Below, in pieces: positions 11,826 through 60,700 of a stretch of DNA of 64,000 nt. The first letter of the stretch is position 1; each line of letters starts with the position of its first letter. Source of the stretch: Acanthornis magna (Eukaryota > Chordata > Aves > Passeriformes > Acanthizidae). Position numbers and translations under genes: made by a program. The notes beneath the pieces were generated by a model. That model made no database searches. It was given only the letters and a program-made list of their open reading frames with translations, and was not told the origin of the DNA. The stretch is taken from contig JAWUZG010000015.1 of assembly GCA_036785705.1 (NCBI GenBank), forward strand, positions 806,001-870,000, written 5' to 3'.

Positions 11826-14120
11826 GCTCCATGTCCTGTACATGAAGGACACTGTTATCAGCCACCCCCGGCAGGGGAAGAGTTGAAGTGTTGCTTGGGA
11901 AGGTGTCTGCAAGCCCAACTTTTACAGTGTCACCTCCACTGCTCTGCCAGAGCCTTGTCTTGGCACAGAGGCAGCACAAGAGGGCACGTCCTTGGGCCTC
12001 GAGTGCTGCTGTTCTCAGCCCAGAGCCATCCCCCAAACTCCCTTTCATTACCTTGTTAATGCATCAGGGCTTGTTTTCCACATCCCAGCAGCAGTTGCTT
12101 CCTCAGCCTTCAGCGAGGGATCCACCAAAACTGAGTTTTCCACGACAGCAAACCAGGCCAGTGTGCAGCCCCAGCACAGAGCAGCTCTGAGGTGCAGGTG
12201 GCACAGGCTGTTCAGACATTCCTGTGATCCATGTCCGTTCTGTCTACAAAAAAGGACTGGAACCATAATGCTCATTTTTCTACTCTTCTTCAATTTGGCA
12301 GTAGTTTTACCATACAAATGACCAGGCCCAGACTCACCAAACACAGGATAAGAAACTGATCTCCATCCATCTCTTTTTGGACCCTGTTTAAAATACCTTA
12401 GGGAAAATGAAACCCTCCCCTAACTTGGATGCAGGGAAATTGCTGCCAGCTCTGTGACCCTCTGATGCTCCTAATCCAAATAAAACAGTCTTGTTCCATA
12501 GTAACTAAATGGAAGCTGTTGTTCTTCAGCTTCCTTCACCCCTTGCCCTTTAAAAAAAAAAAATCTGAATTAATTTTGGATGCTGGTGTTAAGGTGGCAT
12601 TACATGGCCTAAGCAAGGCCCTGCCCAGAGGGATCTGACAAGCTCCTCCAGACTCCAAACCCAGCTTCTTAAGACTCTTTCATTCAAATTCCCAAGTATA
12701 TTTTATGCCAGGCTGCTCTCAATCCTTTAGAAAAAACAACCCAAACCAACCCCCAACAGTCCAACCACCCAGCACATAGCACAACAGGTTATTCATTACA
12801 GCTTGTTTTAAATAAAAAAACAACACTCAACACTTTCTGTCCCAAGCTCCTATGACACAAAACCACTGGTAGGACAGCTGTCAAGGAAGCGTCCAAAAGA
12901 ATACAGGACACTGCAGATTTTTCACTGTTCAGAGAAGCAGCACTGCCACCTACTTGGTAAAGCCAAAATCCATTATCAGGTCACCACCTCCAAGGAAATA
13001 TTTCTCTGGGTTACAAACAACAGAGAGATTGCTGAGGTCACATTTTTCTTCTGCCTTGCCTCACTGTTCAGTTATTATCTAGACTTCAGCTTGCTGGAGG
13101 TAATTTTTTTGGGAGGCAGCATTCAATTATTGCAGATCACAGGCAATATATAAACTGGTATGTATCAGGAACTGCTCCAAAGGCCAAGGAGGATTCCAGA
13201 CCCTATTCCTGGTTTGATGGAATGATTTAAACCAGACATGGTGTGAAGGGAGAAAGAGCAGCAAAAACCAACACAGAGTCATGGGGGCAGCTGAGACACC
13301 CAAAACACTGATTCTGCAGGGCTACAGACCTCAAAAGGAATTTCGGACCTTCAGGGTCATGACCACCACCTGAAAGATTCGACACAGTCTGTAATGTCCA
13401 GGTCTGAAAATGCACAGAAAAAACACTGAACATGCAGGTTACCTTGGCTATTTGAGTCCCCACACCCACCCATTGCTGGGTTCTGAAAGCCACAAGCACC
13501 CAAGCCAACACCAACATTTTTATTTTTACCAGAGTACCCCCCAGCCCTCTTTTTTTTTTTTTTTTTAAGAAAAACTCCATCAAAATAACCCCTTGAGCAT
13601 TTTGGAGTAACCAAGCGAGCTTTTTTTGTCCTTAATGGCATCAATAAAAAAATACTAAAGGAAGATAGCAGATCAAACTGGCTACTGAGCTGTGACAGTG
13701 TGAGAGCTCCCAGAGGTGGCCTCAGTGGCCTTCCTTAGCCATGAAAATTCAGTCTGAACAGAAGGAAAGTGGTAGGAAAACGCTCCAACACAGAAATCAA
13801 TTGTGAGTGCACTGCCCTTAGGCCAAATCCTTGTTCAGAGAAAGCAACAGACAAACAAAAACAGTCCTAGGAAGGTTCTGCTTTTTGAACAAAAACTCAA
13901 TCATGAGAATACTTAGAATCTTCAGAAGAAAAACACGTAAGACAAAACCAGTCATTGGTGACACTTTTTAATTTGTTATGGTCAGACTTTTTCAAAGTAA
14001 AACCAACAGAATAAGAGAGAACAAGAGGACAGGCAGAGTCATATTTACAGCCATTCAAAATTAATAGTGTAAAAGCAGAGCTCAGTGGTGAAAGAAGCAT
14101 GGAAGCATACAAAGAATAGT
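11826..14120. other. Intergenic DNA downstream of DYNLRB1
   Basis: Non-coding. It contains an A/C-rich patch at 12726-12768 and a T17 tract at 13550-13566. No supported exon or RNA gene was seen. Confidence 0.5.
13550..13566 (+). repeat. Poly(T) tract, T17
   Basis: Seventeen T residues read directly from the sequence. On the minus strand this is an A17 tract downstream of DYNLRB1. No attached retroelement was recognised. Confidence 0.85.
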
Positions 14121-14283
14121 CTTTTTTGGTTATTATTAGAATTTTATTATATTATTTCCTTAACTATTAAAAGAATCTGTTGCATTTTTACTGCTGAATT
14201 CCAACTCACCAGCTCCCCTTCAAAACAACTTGTGATACAAAAAGCGACATTTTTTCTGTTTGTAGACAACAAAACCACCTGCT

Positions 14284-14289
14284 TTTATT
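14284..14289 (-). terminator. DYNLRB1: Candidate poly(A) signal of DYNLRB1
   Basis: AATAAA on the minus strand lies about 120 bases after the stop codon. A second AATAAA lies at 14143-14148. Either would give a short 3' UTR of the size I expect for this gene. The sequence alone does not say which is used. Confidence 0.5.
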
Positions 14290-14405
14290 TTTCCAAACCT
14301 TACTGAAGAGGCACAGCACAGTTAACACTAATGCTCTATTCTTTACCATTAAATAAAAAATAAAACAATTGGGCAAAGGGAAAAAAACAGACTGAGTCAG
14401 TGTAA

Positions 14406-19577
<5,172 letters not shown>

Positions 19578-19811
19578 GGTCGAGCCGCCGCCTCCGCCCC
19601 GTCTCGGCCCCGGCGCTGCCCCGGAAGCGCTTCGAGCGCGGGGCGGGACCGCTCCGGTGACACTTTCCTGAACACCCCAAATCCCTCCGAACCCCCGAAA
19701 TCTCCCGCAACATCCCCCAAAACCCCGAGGCCGCGCCTGGAGAAGCGGCGGGTCCTTGATCCCGGGTTAGGGACATCAGCGGGAACCCCCAGCCTTCGAC
19801 TACCAGAAAGT

Positions 19812-20130
19812 GATTTACAGGAAAGATGGGGCAAGTCTATTTACAAGAGCCTGGAGTGACAGGACAAGGGGGAATTGGTTCAGATTGAAAGAGAGGACGT
19901 TTATATTAAAGATTAGGAAGAAATTCTTCCCTTTGAGGGTGGGGAGGCCCCAGCACAGGTTGTCCAGAGAAGCTGTGGCTGCCCCTGGATCCCTGGCAGT
20001 GTCCAAGGCCAGGCTGGACAGGGCTTGGAGCAACCTGGGACAGTGGAAGGTGTCCCTGTCCATGGCAGGGGGTTGGACTGAATGGGCTTTAAGGTTTCTT
20101 CCAACCCAAACCATTCTGTGATTCCATGAT
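19812..20130 (+). mobile_element. CR1 LINE 3' fragment upstream of DYNLRB1
   Basis: About 320 bases of CR1. It includes GAAAGATGGGGCAAGTCTAT, GTGACAGGACAAGGGGGAAT and GTGGCTGCCCCTGGATCC, and an almost intact tail CAAACCATTCTGTGATTCC. Its left end lies about 240 bases from the DYNLRB1 start codon. Confidence 0.92.
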
Positions 20131-20476
20131 AACGGGAATGGGGAGTTCTTTCTCCCCACAAATGGCCGTGTCCCCTCAGCTGCTACCTGAGCCCCCCAGG
20201 ACAGGGGCCGAGCCACTCCAAGGCATGGTGCACCCTAAAACCGTGGGACCTCCCTGCCACAGCCCCCGGGATCTGCGACCTGAGGTAACAGCATCTGCTG
20301 CCCCTGTCTGCAGCTCCCTTGGGGACAGGACTGGGGATGACCCACAGTCTGATGGCAAAACAAAATCATGCACTGAAGAACTGCATCCCACATAACCCCA
20401 GATGGGTTCTACACACACAACAGCAGTATTTGGGACTTTCCCCCTGTCCTCAGGCTCTGCTAGAAGTGAAACAGAG

Positions 20477-20552
20477 AGTCCCAGAATGATTTGGATGGGA
20501 AAGGACCTTTAAAGGCCATCTCATGCCACCCCCTGCCATGGGCAGGGTTTAC
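20477..20552 (-). mobile_element. CR1 LINE tail fragment
   Basis: About 75 bases in reverse orientation, with the pattern AGAATGATTTGGATGGGAAA, then GGACCTTTAAAGGCCATCTC, then CCCCCTGCCATGGGCAGGG. Only the last part of the element remains. Confidence 0.8.
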
Positions 20553-20849
20553 ACAGCTTACTAGGATGCTTTAAGTGGGTCCATCCAAAGCTTGGGGGAA
20601 GCAACTCTACACCAATATCCCTGCTGCAGAAAAAGCCAGTTGTTATTGCATGTATTTGCTTGCTACAGAAAATCATCCTTGGGAGTTGCTGCCACTGACA
20701 AAACTGTGTCAACCGAGCCTGTGGGAACACCCAGGAAAGTCAGTAGAGGGAGAACCCAGTGGGAAGGGCTGCAGCAGGGAATATCACCCTCAGGGAAGGA
20801 TGACTACTTCAGGGATCATTGGACCAAAGTGGACATAACCAGGTCCTGG

Positions 20850-20935
20850 AGACAGAATCACAGAATTAACTAGCTTGGAAAAGACCTTAGAGACCATCAA
20901 GTCCAACCTATCCCCTAAGACCTGATGGGATGTCC
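20850..20935 (-). mobile_element. CR1 LINE tail fragment, different subfamily
   Basis: The pattern AGAATCACAGAATTAACTAG, TTGGAAAAGACCTTAGAGAC, CATCAAGTCCAACC is the common CR1 3' end of another subfamily (GGAAAAGACCT type). It is reverse oriented and only the tail is present. Confidence 0.8.
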
Positions 20936-21500
20936 CTGTGAGGACTGAGGAAGCTGGAATGTCACTGCAAAGCCTATCTCAGATATCTGGGAAAGCTCGT
21001 GGCCAGCGGGAGAGGTCCTGATGACAGGAAGAATCTAAATGCCACTTCCGCCTTGAAGGAGGATCAGGGACACTGCAAAGCTGGTTAGTCACATTGGAGC
21101 TTTTTCTCCTCTCCTTTGTGGCATTATGTCAATCCTAACCACTTGCACTGTCATTCCTTGTTTTTGTTATCCCTACAACAGTGCTACAAGGAGATGTTAC
21201 AGCTGTGGCTCCCACAGAACCTCCCTCCAGCCCATCTCCTGCAGGGCTCAGCAGCCTCACAGCCCTCACTGGCTCCTCAGGGCAGTATCCACAAGCACTA
21301 AAAATCCAGGAATTGTGTCCAAAATCTCCTGATCAATTTCCAATGCACTCAATAAGGGCGGAAGAGGTCTCTCTGAGGGAAGGAACCATTCCTGAAGAAT
21401 CCTACTGGAAGGACAAGTCCCAGCAGTCTGACCCTTGCCCTCAGGAACACACAGACAATTTATCTCCATGTGGACATTCCATCACACACAAGGAATAAGG
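20936..21500. other. Intergenic DNA between ITCH and DYNLRB1
   Basis: No exon, RNA gene or further CR1 block was seen. The boundary with the ITCH 3' UTR is not defined by sequence alone. Confidence 0.4.
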
Positions 21501-21784
21501 ACCAGACCACCAGCTCTTTAAGTAGTTTTATAAAAGTATTTGACTTACTGAGATACTGTTACAGTTACCTGAGTATTTGAAATTACAATGCAAGGAAATA
21601 TCGACAATGAATTTCAGTACAGTATTTTACAATCCAGTGCTGCTGATCCCAGTTTCTACACGAGTTCACTACAACACATATACACAAACAGTGATTCTTG
21701 GAGAAAATTAAGAGACACCACAAAAAAGGGGGCTGGAGATACCAATATAACAGAGTTGAGATTACAAATCCAGTGCAGCATGTA

Positions 21785-21965
21785 ATAAAATGCAAAAAAC
21801 CCCAAAAAACAAAAACAAAAAAAACCCAAACAAAACAAAAACAAAAAAAAAAAACAACAAAAAAAACCCCAAACCCCCCCCCCAAAATAAAACCCCAAGC
21901 ATTTTCATTTTTTCAGAATAATAAAAAAAAGTTCTTGTTTTTTTTTAAACAAAAGCAACTGGATT
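21785..21965 (+). repeat. A-rich low-complexity tract
   Basis: About 180 bases of runs of A and short runs of C (AAAACAAAAAC, AACCCC), so strongly T/G-rich on the minus strand. If the ITCH 3' UTR reaches this far, it would be a long U-rich element. Lysine-rich frames here are artefacts. Confidence 0.85.
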
Positions 21966-22839
21966 AAAAAACCCCAAAACTTCCATACTAGATCAGATAA
22001 AAACATGATGTATTTACTGAGCATGTCATTAGTGTATGAACAGTTCCTGAGCTACTCATAACAATAAGGCTTTGCTAATTCTCAGCATTTCATTTTCTCA
22101 CATCATTCTCATGAGGGAAAATTCTACAGAAAATTTCTTTTAATACTTGGTAATTAGGGTCAACTGACAATTGCATATGAATGTACATTTGTGACATACT
22201 ATTTATGCAGCTCAGGTTGCTAAAACAATTGAAGCAGTAGGAGACAAATTCATTAATCTCTGCTGAAAATCTCACTTGTAAATCCAATCCACAAAAACCT
22301 GTTATCTGAGATAGCAGCTGCTCTGGGCTCATCCCTGTATTGCTTCACCAGATCCCCAGAAAGAACTGAAAAGCGCACCAGTGGCTTGTATGAATTCCTT
22401 GTAATTTCTACACAACATGCTGTAAAAATTTAACAGATTTGTTAGTATTCACAAGCCAAATTCCTAAGGAATCTAAAATTGTACCTTCAGTAATATTGCC
22501 AATTTGACACTGTAAAGTTGCTTTAAAGTTTCTGTATTTGGCCAAATCCAATGTTTCACTGATTATTTTTCTCCCTCAATGAATTTTTTATTTCCAATAT
22601 TTTAAAATCATATCTGGTGCTTGGGATATCCAGCCCCCTTTCTCCCATCCTGGTACAGCAGAAAAGACATATAAACATGCCATTTAAATTAAAGAAACAA
22701 TGGAATAAGTGGAATCCTGGACATCAAAAATATATACAAGCAGGTATGTTTCTCCTGAACTAAACATTTCAACCATAAAAATATTCAACAGCCAAACCCT
22801 ATAGAACTAGGGCTAAGGCTATTTCAATTATAACTATTC

Positions 22840-22845
22840 TTTATT
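22840..22845 (-). terminator. ITCH: Candidate poly(A) signal for ITCH
   Basis: AATAAA on the minus strand lies about 2.0 kb after the stop codon. The alternatives are AATAAA at 22587-22592 and ATTAAA at 22139-22144. Choice of site is not determined by the sequence. Confidence 0.3.
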
Positions 22846-24857
22846 TTAAAAATATAGGGCTGACAGCCTTTTGGGTGATATTTATACATGAACAATAGTT
22901 CTAGGTTCCCTACATGAACTGTAAAGCAATATGCAGAACATAGACTATTTTTCATAGCTTAATCTTGCATTATCTTGCTTAATTTACTCTCTCTTGTAAA
23001 TATGTTAGATAACTACTTTTCATTGTAAGAATTAATATAAACAGAAAATATATATAAGGCTTTTTTTTCTCCTCATGAGCTGTATACTGTAATAGATCCA
23101 AACATTGTGGAAGTTGGCAAGTCTCCCCCCCAGTCACAGCTGAAGGTGAATTCTCACCATCAATGAAACTTTAAACGAGGGGCATTTCTGTATCATCAGC
23201 AACTCTCCCTGGGCCTTCCTTCAGTTAAGCCTGACAAGTCCCACCTCCCTGCCTTCACCACTGAGACCTGACACACTTGTGAAGTCAGTTAAAACCTGTA
23301 GTGTCTGCATTCTTCTTAGGCCTGAATCAGTTTTTCCCTCTTGCAGTTTAGATGGATGAGACAGTAGGAAGGAAATTTTCCAGACTGAATGTTCAGTTTT
23401 ACACTTTCCCACTGTCCTGCTTCAGCTCTGTCATCTCAAAGAGTCTTAAATGCAGCTCCTGCTCCAGTGCTCTGAGCTGCAGGTTTGCTTTAATATGTGC
23501 TACATGTTATTTCAAGTGTCAATGTCTCTCACTGTGCTCATTTCACTGGTGTCTGCCTTCCTCCCTTCAGAGGAAGGGAAAGGGCTGACCAGACCCAAAA
23601 AGTGCATTCAGTCTAAAGGAGCAGTAAAATGCAAAGTGTTCTTGTAAACCGGAAAAGAATTAACAGATTCTAAAAGGAAATAAAAGGTGGTGTTAATCAA
23701 ACAGGAACTCACTACTAAAGTTACTAACTGTAAGCAGCTTAGGGTCAATTAGCTTAGAAAACTCCCCAAAAACTTTAGTTTCAAACTTTATAGAACTATT
23801 TACTGATGCTCCAGCTTTTCAAAAACCTGTAATCCATGTCTGAACTTTCTAATCCTCTTGGCCTCAGCCAGTCTCACACATCGGTTCATCCGCAGAAATG
23901 ATGAGCAGGATCATTTTCTGAATCCAGTTGTTTTGTGTCTCTTCCTGAGAGTCCAACGAACTCTTCGGAGCAAACTGACTGCAACATGTAGGAAAAACAG
24001 CGAGGGTAATGTCCATTAACACTGCTGATGAACATCAGCCTGCAAACAGGAACCTCAATGGAATCAGTGCAATCCCAGCTGGGCTTGTCTTTTGCAAAAC
24101 AAGTGAAGTACCACAGTGTTAATATTGATTTTGAAGTTAAAATGTGTTACACAGCAAAAGCTCAGAATCCTTCAGAGGGCACAGAGCAGTGTTCCAACAG
24201 CTTTGGGCAGGTGTCTGTTTTGATGACAGGAGCAGGACTGGGGTAAAACAAAGTGAAGCTATGCCCTGGATTTGTGCCACAGTTTGACATCCCCTTAACA
24301 GCAGCTTGAGTCCAGCTGGCACGTGAGCAGACTCCAGGTAGGGAAAAACAGTCTGGCCACACTTGAGTTAGAAAAAGGAGCTTAAGGAATGGAGCTGCTC
24401 ACGGCACAGAGGTGGATCCAGGCTGGCTGACACTGCTGTGAAGAGGCTCAGGATGCTGCTGCAGCATTGCAGCTACCAATGAACTTCCCAGTGCATCAGT
24501 AGCAAAAATGCTACTAAAAAGGAAAGACAAAACTATTGTTAAAAATCTGCCAGTCATTAAAGGACACATTCTAATTAATGAATGGTACAACAAAGCAGAG
24601 CCCAAAGCTGTATTAAACCTCTACTTCAGTCATTAGTCACTTGTAGCCATATCTGATTGCGCATTTGATTTCTGAAAGTGCTCAGTAGAAATCCAGAGTT
24701 AATGTGGATAACCTCAGGATAACATCCATTTATTTACATATTAGTATTGTTAAATAAATCCAAGTCAAGTCTACTTTACAATGAAGTGTGCAACAAGCAG
24801 AAGAAGTGAAGAACATACATCGTGTTGAGTTCACATTCTTCAAGGTGCAAATTTCAG

Positions 24858-54750
<29,893 letters not shown>

Positions 54751-54771
54751 AATATGGGCTGGATCTTGAAT

Positions 54772-57700
54772 CTGCATAAAGAGAGAATGCAAACAGTTCA
54801 ATACTCAGAAGCTACAAAAATTCATCTGGTTTTTCACATGATGAAAATTGCACTATACATTATAGTGCAAACAAACCCACAACACTTGTTTTCTGTTTAG
54901 TTCCATTTCCCCAAAATACAGAAAATGCTTTACAAAGGGCTTAGTTTCTATTACAGACCTGTAACCATTCCAGTTCAAGGCAAAAGAGGTCTTGTGATTC
55001 TGTCACTTCAATCTGCCAACTAATGAGTGAATGATGTCCTAATTCCAAAGTCTGCTGTACCTCTTATGTCTAAAACACCAAAACACCTGCTTGCCTTGGT
55101 GTCCTAAGTCCTGGGTAAGTTGATCTTCCCATGTCAAGTACTACTTGGTTTTAAAAAACAAACACCACAATCCACAAGCATAGCAAAAAGACTGAAAATT
55201 AACAATTACATCAGAAAACGAATTTCAAATTTAGAGAAACCTGCTTTGCATCTTTTTTGTTTTCACCTGGTCAGATCAAGTCTACAGACAGGGGCTGTAA
55301 CTCTACAAAGCACTCAACTGAAAAAGGAAATACATCACTTTTGAAAGAGAGCAAGACAGCTTTCAGTTACTGCCCAGCCTTCCTTCTTGGCACACCCCAA
55401 CCCTCACTCCAAGGCTGGTCTGATCCTCCCAGCCCAAGGTAGCACAGGTTCCTACTTTCAGTATTTGGTTTGGGGGGCAGACACAGAAAGGGGACAATGT
55501 GCATCATCGAGCTTCCAGAGAAATTAAATGGTGTACTATTATATTAAATACAGACATCACTCTGGAAATATTCGGATATCCTGTCACCTATTCATTCTTA
55601 AAACACATTTCACCTCAGCATCTCTTACCAACTGAGCTCCACTGCAAAATGAACAGCCGCTGGATACAACTTCCAGACTAGTTACTGCATTCCTGTCATG
55701 CCGCATTCCCTCCTTTGTGCTACTTCCACACTGTCCTCCCTGCTCAGAACCTACTGCAAACCATTTGTGCACCTCTCTGGGTGACCCCTCTCTCTTAGGG
55801 CTCAGCTGCTGTGGCCAAGGAGTTGCCCATCAGCACTGAGCCCCTGTGGCTGCTCCACTTTGGGCAGCCACCAAATGGGATCCCAAGGTAGAGCAAACAT
55901 CATGTGCCAGCTCTCAAGCACTTTTCTGCACACAACATTACTTCCAACAGGGAAATGAATGTGTTAGCTTATGCTGCTGCTATCTGTGAGTCAAAAGACT
56001 CCATTTATGAACTTACAGCTGATAACACCACATGTAATTTATTTAACCCCAAACATATCCAGCCACGCCAAGCAAACCAGAATTTGTACAAGGAGACCAG
56101 CTCTCAATATGGCAACTTTCTTTTTTGAGGCTGCGATTTGAAGCAAAAGTCTGTGACCATGGCTCTGAAATTGGTAATTCCACAGATATTTGAAAGTGGT
56201 GAAATGTGAAGTTCTTGCATCCTGCAGCTTGCTGATGCCAGTGCTCCCTACCAGCAAAAAAGGTACTAGTGTCTTGCTTAAATAGTATTTGGTGTTATTA
56301 GCAGAGTTCAGTGTTAGTAAATTTCAGATGTGAATCACACAAATTTGAATCATGTTAGAGTGAAAAAGATTTTAATGTAAGTATTTAAAAAGTACCCTAA
56401 ATTTAAATTATTTAGAGGGCAATGCTTAAGTTTGCTCCTGTGACTGGTTCTACGAAACTCCCTGGGTATCCTTTATGCTACGCAGAAGCAATCAGATCAC
56501 ATCTAGACTAACACAAACACATGGGACAGTCTGAAGGAGTTTGGATTTACAGAAGAACTGCCAGTTCCCACCTGGAGAAATAACACTCACAGAATACACC
56601 TGGGATCCCTGAAGGGGATCATTCTCAACTGAACTCCCACACTCACCATTTTCACCACACAACACTCATTCAAAGCACACGTTAAAGCCAATTTTCATTT
56701 CCAACCCTGAAAATATGCTCATTAAAGTGACTTTAGTAACATTTGATCATTTTCACTGAGAATATGCAGAAAAAAAATCTAGCAGCTTAACCACATCTAA
56801 AATGAGTGTCCTGCAAACACCCACTGAGTTAACACATGTGGATGTGTAAATGTGTATCTTGGGAGACACAGCCTTCACCAACAACCAGCTTAAGGAAAAC
56901 TCCAGAAATATATTGCCTGCCAAAACTTCTAAAAGAAGTAACTATACTACACATGGTTTTGTTCTCTCAGCTACCAGAAAGTTTCACATTATTTTTGAAC
57001 AATAAAACTGAGGAGTCTTATTTTATTGCACTCTTGCTAAAATCCAGAGGTTGTTCACTTTCTGGCAAACTCCATTAACCAGGAAAAGGAGAGTTCCAGA
57101 GAAAGAAGAAGGAAGCAACAATTTACCTGTGCCCTGCACTTCAACAGCCCCTATTTATCTTTCCATGTTTTCCAATACCTTGACTCAAATGACTCTTCTA
57201 CTCCCCTTAACTGCCCAGTGAGGAAGATTCCACAAGTGGAACAGCCACTTCCATGCCAAGCTTCCAGCAAGGAATAATCACTGAACACACAATGCAGCTT
57301 TTCTCTCAGCTGGGCATTAACTTAAGTCCCTTCCCTACCACGCATGTAAACACTTTATCTGGATTTTTCACAACTCATAGAAGTTTAATTAACTTCTATA
57401 CCTCCATCTCCATCAGTTTTTAGGCAGAATGGATCAGTAATTGAGAAAGTCTGTAGTGCAACACACAGGAAAACGGGAAGAGAAGGTGGAATTATATACA
57501 CCTCATTTTGTTAGGAAACAAAGCTAAAATGTATCAATAGCCAAAGAAGAATCTGTGGTGATTAATAAAATAGAAACAAAAGAGAGTGCAAAAGGCAGTA
57601 ATGCCATCAGTCACACATATCATCCAGCTAATTTATAGATTTAAACTTAATTTTTAACATTTCACTCCTCTTTATTTATGTAGCAAATACACCAAACAGA

Positions 57701-60700
57701 TTTTCTTTGCATGTAAAAAACTACTCTATTAAAAGCTGCAGATGATTTCAACTCAAAACCAGCCTAGGGCGACTTGTAAACCTAATCACAAAATAAAACA
57801 ATATACACTCCTCAATCACTGTTAAAGTACTTCCATTTAGTTTTATTACAATAGAAATTAGGATTGTGAAAAGCAAATGTCTTTATAAATTCAATGTAAT
57901 GCAACAAGCACTTTCACAAGTCATTCCAAACCTGAGAGTGCATAATCAGGTTTTTTTCTGCAGTAGAAAATTAAACACATCTTCATGGATATTTAGGGAT
58001 TCTGTGTGGTTTGGGTTGGGTTTTTTGGTTCTTTTTTCTGGTTGGTTGGTGTTTTGCTTTGTTGTTCTGATTTTGTTTTGTTTTAAATTATAGTGAACTC
58101 CTATTGCCATCTTTCTCCCAGATGCTGCTACTCACTTCCAAAAACCTGACAGAATCTGAAATTTAGGAACATTAGCTGAAAGGTTTGAGAGCTGTGAGAG
58201 AACAACCGGGGTATTGTAATGGAGAGCATGTTCAGGTAAGTATGATTTTCTCAGAAATGAACAAGACAAATTCTTTGGCATATAAAAAGATAGAATATAG
58301 AAATAATATCTTCTTGCCATTAAAAATAAACCACTCAAATGGTTGTCCAAATTTCTTTGGTGGCTGCATACCTACTCCAAAGGAGGTTTTGTTCTATAAC
58401 ATCCTACCATAACATGTAAATTACTAGATAAATTATACTTTATAATTGCATGTGCCATTGTTGGTACTCAGGCAGGTTTGAACAAACACTACTTAAAATA
58501 AATCTGCCCCACAGCAGGAAACTCAGACCACACATCCTTTTGCTCCTGTTCTCTGAATCCCACCTGCAGTGCTTTCCCAGCAGCTTCCCCTCTGGCATGA
58601 CCTAGTGCTGCTGAGGCATCATTGTCATCCAAGAAAGCAAATTTCACCACCACAGTTCACACTGTAAGTGGTGTGGAACACAGAGGAAATTCTTCAGAAG
58701 TGCAGCCAGATGGTACACTTTTGGAAAAAGGAAAGCGGCAAAGGAGGCCTCAGTCATTTTTCTAAGAAATCATGAGAAAGCTGCTTTTCTCCCACTTTTT
58801 TTAGTGCTTTATGGGTAAAGCAAAGGAATGGAAGAGCTGGGAAGGAGCTCCTCACCCCGCAAAACCAGGGAGTATAAACATAAGAAAAATGTTATCAGAG
58901 GCTTGAGACACCTTCAGTGTCACACCAATTTAACATAGGTGACTTTCATCAGCAATGGAATTTATCTGGTAAAGAACCAACTTACTGAAGAAAGTAATTT
59001 TGTTTCATATGTATTTGAAAGAAAACACCTAGATGAGAATGAAACCCTGTGACTGTATTACACACGCATAGCTTTGAAAATACGTTGGCACATGCTCTTT
59101 ATAATTTAAAAAATACTGAAATAATTGCACATTGTTGGCTGCTTTAAGTTTTATGTTTAGTAATTAATTTTAATAATAGGCTAAGGTGCTCTTTGCAGGT
59201 GTTCCTATTCAAAGTGCATTTGCAATTTCAATAATGGAGAAAAAAACTGCATAATGAAAAAAATTCTTTTAACATACCTTGTAATTTTAACAATGTTTTT
59301 GTAAACCTCACTATGTAACAGGAATACAGATTTTTGGAAAGAGCATAAAATATACAAAGTTTTGTTTAAAAAACTGCATATAAAATGTAACATATCCCTT
59401 GATTAACAACAGGTACGTGATAAATACATGCACTTTTCTGTGTGTGAGAAATTATAGTAATGCTTTCTCTCCTTCCCCCAAAACAGTGAAGCCTCTCTTT
59501 AACTGAAAGTATGCGTATTGTGGAAAAGGTTTTTCTCTTTAATGTTAGCTATAACTACACAGTGAGGCTGGGTAGAGACAGGGAGTTTGGCAACTTGCTT
59601 AGCAAATTAGCAGTTACTTAAACTGTTCAAGTCTCATCTTTAAAGTAAAATGTGGTTTGAAAAAGCTGGTTTTAGTGGTTTACACTTCTTTTTTCCTAAA
59701 GTAAGTTTTAAGGACGTGGTCAGGTTTGCTCAAACAAGTCAAAAGACAGAAAGGAAGAAATTGCTGAGTAAACAACCAGGGAGAAAAGAATAGACATAGA
59801 TTATAAGAATGTTGAGTACACGTTGGAAAGGATAGCAATTATGAGGTTTGCATCAAGGGATATTTATATAAGGAATGGATCACAGAGGTTTAACACAGAA
59901 TGCAGCTTGGCTCCCTTTGGCCATTACTGGGTGAGCAGCTCTACATCCATTCACCAAGAAGGCTGGAAAATCCAAGTAGCCTGGGCCAGAATACAAATGC
60001 TGGAATTTAAAAGCCCAGATTATTTTTTAACAAATATGAAATACATGCTAGGTCTGAAAACAGGCTGTGGGTTGGACTACTGAGCTGTGTGGTCCCGTCT
60101 CCCCTGCCATCAGAGATAGCACAGGCACAGCTTCCTGCAGCCTCCATGCTCAGGTTAATGCAGCCAACATCCAGGCAGCTGCTCCGAGAGCAATGAGAGA
60201 GATCCCGATTGATCTCTCTTATCTTCAGAAAAGACTGAAGCCAATTCAATAACTTGGCTAAAAATATATTTCTGGGGAATACAATTTAATTAGTTTGGGA
60301 AGCAAACCAAGTGACATGACCTTCAGAGGCTGCAAGGAGGAAAAAGCAAGACATATATAAACCACAAAACAAATGAAAAGAGGAGCCCAACTTCTGTCCT
60401 GGCCCTACAGCAGACTTGCTAATGAGAGATCCTTGACACTGAAGCAGAAGCTTCATCTATTATACTGTCTTAAAACGGTATATTTTACTTTTTTCAATAT
60501 GTGATCCTTGTATACAATATATATGATCTGTACTCCTGGCTCATCACAGGAATCACTTTCTTGTTACATCTCCTTACAGTTGATCATTTCTGCACCCTTT
60601 CCAAGGACAGTGGTATAACTGAGTCACAAGTCACATCCCCTCTAAATCAACAGGTCTAATTCTACAGGTGAGATTACCTGAACTTATTCTCTAGAACGAC

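Larger units (their letters stand above)
21520..24857 (-). other. ITCH: Probable ITCH 3' UTR, distal end uncertain
   Basis: AT-rich sequence without exons follows the stop codon. Mammalian ITCH has a long 3' UTR of several kb, so much of this stretch is likely transcribed. Minus-strand AATAAA occurs at 22840-22845 and 22587-22592, and ATTAAA at 22139-22144. No canonical AATAAA was seen between 21520 and 22586. The distal border is a guess. Confidence 0.4.

Noticed and set aside
12726..12768. AAACCC-type patches (also 36640-36667, 48078-48098) as interstitial telomere repeats
   Set aside because: They are not regular TTAGGG/CCCTAA arrays; run lengths vary and the unit is not kept.
21656..21967. 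Lysine-rich or phenylalanine-rich frames in A-rich tracts, also at 28788-29072
   Set aside because: They are artefacts of homopolymer-like sequence.
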